A stretch of 32,268 nucleotides of DNA from Rhodospirillaceae bacterium (GTDB lineage Bacteria; Pseudomonadota; Alphaproteobacteria; Rhodospirillales; Magnetospirillaceae): assembly GCA_013349665.1 (NCBI GenBank), contig DUZF01000006.1, forward strand, positions 1 through 32,268, in the 5' to 3' direction. The stretch's first letter is position 1. Each line of letters opens with the position of its first letter. The notes under the pieces are model-generated. The model did not search any database, was not told the DNA's origin, and was given only the letters and a program-made list of their open reading frames with translations. Below, one piece after another: positions 24,778 through 32,268 of the stretch. Position numbers and translations under genes: made by a program.

Positions 24778-25245
24778 TCAGCGAGATGGACCCGGTGGTG
24801 TCGCGGGAACCGTCTGCCATGACACATGACAAGATTGGACGTAGGGATAATAGCCTTTGGGGTTGTTGCAATAATAATAGGCAGGCAAGGTTGCAACTGC
24901 GACCGGCATAGGGTCGGGCACGGGGGCATAAACCGCTGCCGGCGGAATTTGCTGGATGATTGTTACGGGCGCCGCGGTTGGTGCGTAATAGGTATAGGGA
25001 TATGGATAGGAGGCGGGGGGATAAGCATAAGAGTTCGGGTAGTAATAGCCGGGCCAACCGAAAAGGGGATCCACGGCGATGGCCAACCCAATACCGAAGC
25101 CCCACCCCCCACCGCGATGTGACGATCCCCGACCGTGATGTCCGCGAGCCTGGGCCGCGGTCGTTATAAGCGCGGTGGCCGTGATCGCAACGAGCATCAT
25201 GGATAGAGCGGCCGACACCATCCCTTGCCTGTGTTTGCCCGACAT
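24778..25245 (-). CDS. Secreted Tyr/Pro-rich protein with C-terminal YYYCNNPKGYYPYVQSCHVSWQTVPATPP motif
   Basis: Signal peptide (LVAITATALITTAAQARG), Y/P-rich low-complexity centre, conserved-looking C-terminal Cys motif. Confidence 0.7.
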   Translation of the reverse strand: MSGKHRQGMVSAALSMMLVAITATALITTAAQARGHHGRGSSHRGGGWGFGIGLAIAVDPLFGWPGYYYPNSYAYPPASYPYPYTYYAPTAAPVTIIQQIPPAAVYAPVPDPMPVAVATLPAYYYCNNPKGYYPYVQSCHVSWQTVPATPPGPSR

Positions 25246-25504
25246 TTCCGAACCCCTTCCCTGAGGTCGATCGATTGGTATCGGCGAAGTTACGGTACCA
25301 TAAACATCGACTTATGAGATCGCTAGGTTCGGGAATTACTCATTTGCCAATATCGGCAAATTAAATTGCGAAGTAATTTTCGAGGAATTGTTGGCATCAT
25401 CAATAATATACAATTGAATGATATTGGCAGGAACTTCGATTGCTCCCGTCAGCTGTGACGACCGTCACACCCTCGACGCCAATCCGAAACGGGACCGGCC
25501 GAAA

Positions 25505-26596
25505 CTAGACTGCCAATAGCCATCCGGAGGTGTGGCTGGCGGAATATCCGGTCAGGCTGACATTTTCCGGGCTTTCGGCAAACCCCACCAATACCATTTC
25601 CTTTGTGTAACCACCGGTATTCATCGCAGTGAGCCAAGCGTTATAACCGCTGGTATCGGCCACGCGGCCGAGGACGTTATTGTAAATTTGCGTCAGGTAA
25701 TCGGCGTTGCTGAGGGGGCCGTATTTAGTCTGGAACTCGGTAGAATTGGTGAAGCCGTAGGCTATGTTTGGCAGACCCGCCACGGGTGTTAAAGCCAAGG
25801 CGGTGGTGGTCCCCGCGGACTTCGTTGTGCTTGACACCGAGTTGTAGACATTTTCCCAGGCGGCCAGCCCACCGGCGTCGGGGTGCCGTCCGAAAGCCGC
25901 CTGATAGAGCCGTGCGACATTTGCGTTATCGGAAGAGGCGACGGTGACGGTTGCGTCGGTAAACTGCAACACCTCGGTTTTGCTGAGAATGCTTGCATCC
26001 GATGCGGTGAGGGGGGCGGCATTGGCGGCAACAGAGAGTTGACCGTTGGACGTGCTGATCGTGTAGTTCCCAACACTACCCGGATAACACATCGTGGTAA
26101 TGACCGACTGAATGACGACGGGGGTCAGCGGAACGCTATTCGAGTTAACCGGGACCCGGTTTATTTGGTCGACGACATCAATGCCTTGTATGACACCACC
26201 GAATACGGCGTATCCGGGCGAACTTGCATTGACGTAATCCAGGAAGGAGTTGTCCACCGCGTTAAAATAGAATTGCGAGGTTGCAGAGTTCGGGTCGGAG
26301 GTTCGCGCCATCGCGATGGTGCCGTGCAGGTTGCTCAAGCCGTTTTGGGACTCGAGGGCAATCGGTGGCAGAGTGGCTTTTAATTGAAGCTGGCTTGTGT
26401 AGCCTCCCCCCTGATCCACAAAACCAGACACGACACGATGAAAAATGGTATTATCATAAAAGTCATTATGCGCATATGTTAAGAAATTATTGACCGTTAT
26501 GGGGGCTTTCGTCGTAAACAATTCTACATCGATACTTCCAAGAGAAGTATTAATAGTGACAACTGGATCTGCATAGTTTTGTGGAGTGGAGGACAT
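25505..26596 (-). CDS. Cyclophilin-type peptidyl-prolyl isomerase fused to a C-terminal DUF4214-like region
   Basis: VTINTSLGSIDVELFTTKAPITVNNFLTYAHNDFYDNTIFHRVVSGFVDQGG (cyclophilin) and VARLYQAAFGRHPDAGGLAAWEN...YLTQIYNNVLGRVADTSGYNAWLTAM (DUF4214-like). Confidence 0.85.
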   Translation of the reverse strand: MSSTPQNYADPVVTINTSLGSIDVELFTTKAPITVNNFLTYAHNDFYDNTIFHRVVSGFVDQGGGYTSQLQLKATLPPIALESQNGLSNLHGTIAMARTSDPNSATSQFYFNAVDNSFLDYVNASSPGYAVFGGVIQGIDVVDQINRVPVNSNSVPLTPVVIQSVITTMCYPGSVGNYTISTSNGQLSVAANAAPLTASDASILSKTEVLQFTDATVTVASSDNANVARLYQAAFGRHPDAGGLAAWENVYNSVSSTTKSAGTTTALALTPVAGLPNIAYGFTNSTEFQTKYGPLSNADYLTQIYNNVLGRVADTSGYNAWLTAMNTGGYTKEMVLVGFAESPENVSLTGYSASHTSGWLLAV

Positions 26597-26835
26597 GGTT
26601 TTCCTTTGCCGATCGCATGATCATCAATCCGTCAATATGACATTTTGACCGGATTTTGATCAAGTATTCGCAAATACATCGCCCTGTGACGCGAGGCACC
26701 ATTTTTCATCCGCATCACCGCGATGGTTGAAACCTGCGACCATCAACCCCGGTGAATGATTCTGGATTTACCGGTTGTTCATCGATGCGCAGGTAAAATT
26801 AGGCCGTTCTAATTTTTGTCACGAGGTCTCCTTCG

Positions 26836-27042
26836 ATGTTTCTGCGAAAAGTACGATCCAATATTGATCCTGGCATGAGCTTCCGTAAGGCCTCAGATCC
26901 GCAAAAGACCTGGGTGGTCGTGGATGTCGCGACCACCGTTGACGGAATACCGCATGCTCGGCTGAGCAGCCATGGCGGCGGCCAGATAACCATCAGCACC
27001 TATGTGCTGACTGATGCTGAATATTGGGTGCCGGTGAGGTGA
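26836..27042 (+). CDS. Small hypothetical protein
   Basis: MFLRKVRSNIDPGMSFRKASDPQKTWVVVDVATTVDGIPHARLSSHGGGQITISTYVLTDAEYWVPVR. Confidence 0.55.
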   Translation: MFLRKVRSNIDPGMSFRKASDPQKTWVVVDVATTVDGIPHARLSSHGGGQITISTYVLTDAEYWVPVR

Positions 27043-27207
27043 CCGGAGATGCCGGACCACGGGTTTGACGGCGAGCCTGTTAGATCCTCAGGCGATCCGA
27101 TAATTCACGCTGATCGTGTGTGTATACCTCCTGCGGAGGACATCCATCGATGACAATGTCAGAAAGTGTAACGCCGGCGCTCGGCGGGTGGCGGCCAGAT
27201 CAGCAGC

Positions 27208-27651
27208 TTATTGTGTCGGCAGGTGCACCAGATCCAACCAGTAATTCTGCAGGCGCCGGATTGCTTCGACAAACTGGTCCATGTCGTTGGGTTTGCTGAT
27301 ATAGCCGGCGGCACCGCCGCGGTAGGAGGCGGAAATGTCCCGCTCGGCCACGGAGGTGGTAAGGACGATAATGGGAATGGATGAGAACTCGTCGTTCATT
27401 TTTACTTTTCTCAGAAACTCCCGACCGTCCATGCGCGGCATGTTGAGGTCCAACAGGATCAGGTCCGGGCGCGGGGCATCGTTATAAGGTCCCTGCCGGC
27501 GCAGAAAATCCATCGCCGCCTGGCCATCCGGAACGTGCAGAAGGTTGACCTTGCAGTCAGCCTCCGAGAATGCCAGGCGGGTCAGATGAGCATCCGCATC
27601 GACATCCTCCGCCAAGAGGATTGTGTGGGATTTAGGCATGACCGCGCTCAT
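27208..27651 (-). CDS. CheY-like single-domain response regulator
   Basis: ILLAEDVDADAHLTRLAF...PDLILLDLNMPRMDGREFLRKVK...IPIIVLTTSVAERDI...GYISKPND. Confidence 0.92.
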   Translation of the reverse strand: MSAVMPKSHTILLAEDVDADAHLTRLAFSEADCKVNLLHVPDGQAAMDFLRRQGPYNDAPRPDLILLDLNMPRMDGREFLRKVKMNDEFSSIPIIVLTTSVAERDISASYRGGAAGYISKPNDMDQFVEAIRRLQNYWLDLVHLPTQ

Positions 27652-29399
27652 ATCAGCCCCCCCGAAGGCAGTTTAATCACGACGGTGATCCCGCTTTCCA
27701 TGCCGTCTTCTATCGATGCATTGCCCCCCATCGACTCGGCAATGCGTCGCAGGATTGCCAGGCCGACACCGGTTGACGTCTCATCCATCTGGGGGTGCAT
27801 CCGTTCGAAGGCGCGAAACACCCGTTCCCGGTATGCGGCGGGGATGCCGGTACTGTTGTCTTCAATTCGCAAAACAACATCTCTTCCGGTGGTTGCCCCG
27901 GAAATTCTGATGCGCAGAGGTCGATCTTGGCAACGGTAAGTGATGGAATTTTTCAAAGCAATGATAAATATTTCACGTAAGCGTCGACTGTCTATCAAGA
28001 CAGGTGGAAGGGAAGAAACCTCAATGTCAGCGTTAATTTGCCGCAGTTCACCGTCTAGGGCCTGAATAGCCTTGTCGGCAATTATCGATGTATTTTGACT
28101 TTCAATAGGTCCATGGGGTCGGCCGGCATCCAGATAGAGCTCAACATCATGCAGCAAGCTGCGAAGCCTGATCCCTTCCTTATGCAGAAAGGCCATTGAT
28201 GCCGTTATATCGGCATCCTCAATCTGTCCCAGCGAGGTCTGCAGCCGTTGCGAAAATATGACGATACGCCGCGTCGGTTCCTGAAGATGATGCGACGTTA
28301 CATAGGCGAAGCGCTCCAAGTCAGCGTTCAACCTGACCTTATCCTGAACCATGGTTTCAAGCGCCCGCACATCTTTTTCTCGACGCAACCATGACCGTCG
28401 CACATGCAGTGCAAAAATGGTAGACGCTGCTACAAACATAGATACAAGCAAAGTTACAAGCCATACTTGTCTTTGCCATACCTCTAGTGCTTGCTCACTG
28501 GAGACGCCGACGTTTACGTAATAGCCATATTTGGCGCTGCGGCGATATGTCTGTGTACGATTTATTTTGTCAATGCTGGTTCCGCCGCTAACATAGGTTC
28601 CTTGATCGGGATCTATCTTCAACGCGGCGGCAAACGGTGCCGCGATCGTCCTCTCGCCTGGGGTGGCGCGATAGGGTCCTTGTGTGACATGACGGGCGAG
28701 GACGCCAATATCGGCATCGCGCAGCGTCGCGACACCCCCGGACTGCAAAACGATCCGGCCCAGCATCGCGTCCAGGTCCTCAAGAAAAATGGTGGCATAG
28801 ACGACGCCGGAAAAGGATCCGTCGGGTCTGCTGATACGTCGGCCAAACAACCACACCCATCTCTTATCGGTGCGCGTCAGAAGCGCCTTGCTGATAAACA
28901 GGCCGGCGTTCGGCTTGTCCCGCAATGTAATAAAGTAATCACGGTCAGAGTTGTTGACCGGTGGACTCCGCGCGCCGGCCCCGTAAATGACATTTCCCTG
29001 CTCGTCAGTGGCACGCAAATAGGCCACGTATTGCAATCGCTTCTGCGATTTCGTGAGCATCGATGTGATGGCCTGGGGATCTTCACGCATGTGCAAGCCG
29101 ATATCATCGGCGGCGCTCTGCAGCGCAACATCGATGGAATCGATCATGCCGTCATAGGTCTGCTCCATCAACAACGCCAAATTTTGTGTTGTCGAGGCGG
29201 TCAGCACATCGGCCCGCTGGCGCATTCCGTGCAGCGCGGTGGCGGCGACAATAATGACCATCATCACTACCAATGAAACCCAAACATAGGTGATGACGAT
29301 GTTGCGCCGGAAATCCGTCACGGCGGCTTCAGTTTTCACCAGTTCATACTCAGAACCGGTGGTCAAAAGAGAGTTATCGGATTTGCTCTGACTGAACAC
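27648..29399 (-). CDS. Membrane sensor histidine kinase with extracytoplasmic PDC/Cache-like domain
   Basis: Two TM segments flanking a ~250-aa sensor region; ERFAYVTSHHLQEPTRRIVIFSQRL H-box; LRIEDNSTGIPAAYRERVFRAFERMHPQMDETSTGVGLAILRRIAESMGG ATPase motifs; ATGA-type overlap with the response regulator. Confidence 0.9.
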   Translation of the reverse strand: MFSQSKSDNSLLTTGSEYELVKTEAAVTDFRRNIVITYVWVSLVVMMVIIVAATALHGMRQRADVLTASTTQNLALLMEQTYDGMIDSIDVALQSAADDIGLHMREDPQAITSMLTKSQKRLQYVAYLRATDEQGNVIYGAGARSPPVNNSDRDYFITLRDKPNAGLFISKALLTRTDKRWVWLFGRRISRPDGSFSGVVYATIFLEDLDAMLGRIVLQSGGVATLRDADIGVLARHVTQGPYRATPGERTIAAPFAAALKIDPDQGTYVSGGTSIDKINRTQTYRRSAKYGYYVNVGVSSEQALEVWQRQVWLVTLLVSMFVAASTIFALHVRRSWLRREKDVRALETMVQDKVRLNADLERFAYVTSHHLQEPTRRIVIFSQRLQTSLGQIEDADITASMAFLHKEGIRLRSLLHDVELYLDAGRPHGPIESQNTSIIADKAIQALDGELRQINADIEVSSLPPVLIDSRRLREIFIIALKNSITYRCQDRPLRIRISGATTGRDVVLRIEDNSTGIPAAYRERVFRAFERMHPQMDETSTGVGLAILRRIAESMGGNASIEDGMESGITVVIKLPSGGLI

Positions 29400-29536
29400 T
29401 TCACGTCTCTGCTATCGAGCGCTTCTACCGGAGCGAGGTAACAGCCGCGGTTTTAACACGCTTTCCGGCAATGGCCCATTGATCCTTTTACTGTGACAGG
29501 AGTCCTGTCTTCGCTGTCGGGTCGCTTCCTGATCCG

Positions 29537-32068
29537 TTACCTTGGCGATTGCGCCCCTGAGGGGCATCGTCGCCAGGCGATGGGTTGCGCGGGCGCGTCG
29601 CCGATGAGGCACCAGACCGGAACTAGGCCGACGGGCGTCCGAAAATCCTCCGTCATGGCGATTTCGGCCAGGATCCGGGCCCAGCCCGCTGGCCGGGACT
29701 CTCGCAGCCGGGCAGACCAGCGATCGACTCTCGCCGGATCAGCCGCGCCGCCGGCCATATTGGTCAGGATCTGCGTGACGAAGGCACGATCATCCTCGGC
29801 GAGGCCGACGATCGTCCCGTTCAGGGCCGGGAAGCGCTGGCGGAATTCGTCCGAGCCCAGCAACCCATCGGCCAGAGACGAGTGTCCGCCAAGCAGCGGC
29901 CGTCCGCTCAGCGCCTCGAAATCATTGCGCCCTATGGCCTGTCTGACCCCTTCGGGAACGGATCTCTTATAAATCGATACCCATTGCCGCAGCCCGTCGG
30001 CGTCCGGACTGCGTGCGAGAGCGGCGGAAAAAACCCGTGCCACCGCCAGCCCGTCGGCATCCAGGATAAAGCGCCGGGCGCCCTCGCCGGGCAGGTCAAG
30101 AACGTCGCTGACCGGCAGGAAGCGGTCGATACCCTGGTCGATGGCTAACGACAGATGGCGTAAGGCCTCGTCAAAACCGGGCTGCGCATCGATCCGGGCA
30201 AGGCCGAGGAACCAGTGTCCAACCGGATCAAATGGCTGGCGCGCAAGGATGTCTTGCGAAAACTCCGCAGCCGCCCGGCGATCGCCCCGCTGAATGCAAT
30301 ATTCCAGAAACGGAATCGCCAGATCGCTGCGCAGCGGTGCCGCCAGCAGCAACCGCTCAAGGCTTCGGCGCCACAGCGGAAGCTGATCGCCGCCGACTTC
30401 CGCGAATTCCCCGCCGCTCCGGCCGACGGCCAGGTCACCGCGGATCGCCGGGGCCAATGACGTCAACCGGAGCGAGCCCTGACCCCGGGCGATTTTATCG
30501 TCTCCCGCCTTAAGCAGGTAAGTCAGCCAGCGCATTTTGTCCTGGCCGAGCGGCTGACCGGCCTGGGCCCTGGCGCTGAGATCGACGCCAAGGGAAAGGG
30601 TGGTCCACCACAGGTAAGGTCCGCCGCGACCGAAATCGTTGAACAGGATACCCGGCAGGGTCGCCGGTGCCGGGCCGGCGATCGCTGCCGCCAGATTTTC
30701 GCCATTGCGGGCGCTGTGGTATTGGAAAAAGGCACCCAGTCCCATAGCGGCGGCGGCGAACAGGGGTAATGCCGTGGCGATCTTTCGCGGCAGACCTCTT
30801 CGCATGGCCTGTGCCGTTGTTGCTCCCACCGCCAGTGCCGCGAAGGGAAGGCAGGCGGGAAGCAGGAACCAGGCGCCGGCGAGGCCGGCGACCGCGGCCC
30901 ACAGGGCGGCGGTGACGGCGAAGCGATGCCTCGGAGCCAGCGCGGCTAACATCAGGACAAACAGGCCGGCCAGCATAAGGCCCGGCAGGCCGGTATCCAA
31001 AAGGATCTCCAGGGCCTCGTTATGAACATGAAAGGCCCCGGCATTGGTCCCTTCCCAGCCCGGCACGGCGATCCCGCCCAGATAATATCTGGTTCCCTCG
31101 ACATTGAGGTAAGCCAGCATGCTGTCATTGAAGCTGCCCCAGCCGGCGCCATGCAGCAGAGTCATTGGTTCGGCCCGCAGCCGGGCCAGGGCGACCCGAT
31201 CCATCATCAGGCGGCCCGCCGCCGACTCATTGACCCCGGCGACGCCCAGGCCGGCCATCGCCAGACCCACCATGAGCGGAGTCAGCAGGACCAGCACGGC
31301 CGCCAGGCGTCTGGTATGCCGGATCGGCAGGCGCCGGCCGAGGCCGCTCACCACCAGCCAGAACAAGGGGGCGTAGGCAGCCAGCGCCCAGGCGCTGCGA
31401 TTGTGGGACAGCAGGATCATGGCCAGCGCCAGCCCGGCCGACACCGCCGTCCAGGTCCGGAACCGGCGGCCATGACCAGGCAGGCAGGACAGGGCGACAA
31501 GCAGAAACAGGCCGACGAAGGCTCCGTATTCCGGCCAGGCGTCGGGCCGCAGGGCGTGGTCCCGCGGCAGCGCCAGATCCAGGACGGTCAACATTGTTCC
31601 GGCGAACAGGGCGGTTACCATGAGGATCTTGCGCGGCCGGGGGAACCGCCACAGCCACCGCGCCAACAAGGTCAATGCCGCCAGGGCGATCAGGCTGAAC
31701 ACGCCTTGCCCGGTTTCCGGAGTGCCCAGCCAGGAGCGCATGGCCAGCGGTTGGGCGAGGGAGATTAATCCCGACCACGCAACCAGCGCCAGCAGGGCGA
31801 GGATCGCCGGATGGCGCAGAGTGTTGCCGACCGCCATACCGCAAACCGCGGCGGCGGCCAGGACCAGACCGGCCAGTCCACCGGCGATATAAAAGGCCAG
31901 CACGGTCGGTTCGGACTGAAACCACAGGCCGAGGGCGAAGGGATGCAGGCCGCACAGAAAACTGAACAGAGAGAGCCCAAGGACCGTTGTTCCCGCAACC
32001 TTGAGTATATAGAACAAGGGATTGCTCCTCACCACCATGGCGCTTTCTCCCAAGGCCTCAACACCCAT
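29537..32068 (-). CDS. O-antigen ligase/polymerase-like (Wzy_C) membrane protein with TPR-like and C-terminal DUF4214-like region
   Basis: About 12 hydrophobic segments, GWGSFNDSMLAYLN...FHVHNEALEILLDTGLPGLML (O-antigen ligase motif); C-terminal VARVFSAALARSPDADGLRQWVSIYKR...SDEFRQRFPAL...FVTQILTNMAGGAADPARVDRW. Confidence 0.8.
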   Translation of the reverse strand: MGVEALGESAMVVRSNPLFYILKVAGTTVLGLSLFSFLCGLHPFALGLWFQSEPTVLAFYIAGGLAGLVLAAAAVCGMAVGNTLRHPAILALLALVAWSGLISLAQPLAMRSWLGTPETGQGVFSLIALAALTLLARWLWRFPRPRKILMVTALFAGTMLTVLDLALPRDHALRPDAWPEYGAFVGLFLLVALSCLPGHGRRFRTWTAVSAGLALAMILLSHNRSAWALAAYAPLFWLVVSGLGRRLPIRHTRRLAAVLVLLTPLMVGLAMAGLGVAGVNESAAGRLMMDRVALARLRAEPMTLLHGAGWGSFNDSMLAYLNVEGTRYYLGGIAVPGWEGTNAGAFHVHNEALEILLDTGLPGLMLAGLFVLMLAALAPRHRFAVTAALWAAVAGLAGAWFLLPACLPFAALAVGATTAQAMRRGLPRKIATALPLFAAAAMGLGAFFQYHSARNGENLAAAIAGPAPATLPGILFNDFGRGGPYLWWTTLSLGVDLSARAQAGQPLGQDKMRWLTYLLKAGDDKIARGQGSLRLTSLAPAIRGDLAVGRSGGEFAEVGGDQLPLWRRSLERLLLAAPLRSDLAIPFLEYCIQRGDRRAAAEFSQDILARQPFDPVGHWFLGLARIDAQPGFDEALRHLSLAIDQGIDRFLPVSDVLDLPGEGARRFILDADGLAVARVFSAALARSPDADGLRQWVSIYKRSVPEGVRQAIGRNDFEALSGRPLLGGHSSLADGLLGSDEFRQRFPALNGTIVGLAEDDRAFVTQILTNMAGGAADPARVDRWSARLRESRPAGWARILAEIAMTEDFRTPVGLVPVWCLIGDAPAQPIAWRRCPSGAQSPR

Positions 32069-32204
32069 AGTTTAATTGCCATACCTATAATATCAAATAT
32101 TGATTGATGATATTAACTTTGCGGTTGCTTTAACACTCATTTTTTATAATACCAGCGGCCGAAAAGGCTGACTCGCGTCAAGGGGCTTGCGTCCGGTGAG
32201 TCAC

Positions 32205-32235
32205 CGTGATTCGCTACATGTTGTAGCAAATCACG
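32205..32235. promoter_or_regulatory. Inverted repeat upstream of a probable gene start at the right edge
   Basis: CGTGATTcGCTACA-tgt-TGTAGCaAATCACG spacing approximate, one internal mismatch; followed by GGAGGGG and ATG at 32244. Confidence 0.5.
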
Positions 32236-32268
32236 GAGGGGACATGCCGCCAGCAGTAACGGTGACGC

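Noticed and set aside
29560-29575. GCCCC-tga-GGGGC as terminator of the 29537-32068 gene
   Set aside because: Short stem lying inside the coding end, no following T-tract on the coding strand; insufficient support.

Overview
High-GC (probably alphaproteobacterial, Rhodospirillales-like) chromosomal window. Backbone, left to right: start of a large two-partner-secretion FHA-like exoprotein (minus strand, runs off the left edge); heparinase II/III-like protein; WecA/MraY-like phosphotransferase; intergenic repeat region; DxD glycosyltransferase-like gene 4-bp-overlapping a 1595-aa NAD-glutamate dehydrogenase; divergent pair of small secreted FliL-like proteins; hemC-hemD-hemY-like operon; tRNA-Thr(CGT). 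The tRNA 3' half (45 bp) is duplicated 6.69 kb downstream. The interval between the copies is a compact integrated mobile element. It holds a RepL-like initiator preceded by an ACCGGAAG/CTTCCGGT motif array, a MobV/Pre-type relaxase preceded by strong inverted repeats (candidate oriT), an SSB-like protein, a duplicated pentapeptide-repeat cassette (three consecutive ORFs with the same MSGHE[R/K]TAA leader), a 135-aa ORFan, a tyrosine integrase, and candidate integrase arm sites (TGCGAGG) at both ends. Right of the element: small secreted ORFs, a cyclophilin-DUF4214-like fusion, a response regulator/histidine kinase pair, and an O-antigen-ligase-like protein that also ends in a DUF4214-like region. 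The best candidate for an undescribed system is the 6.7-kb tRNA-integrated, plasmid-like mobilizable element with its duplicated pentapeptide-repeat module. All family calls are from reading translated motifs; no searches were run.
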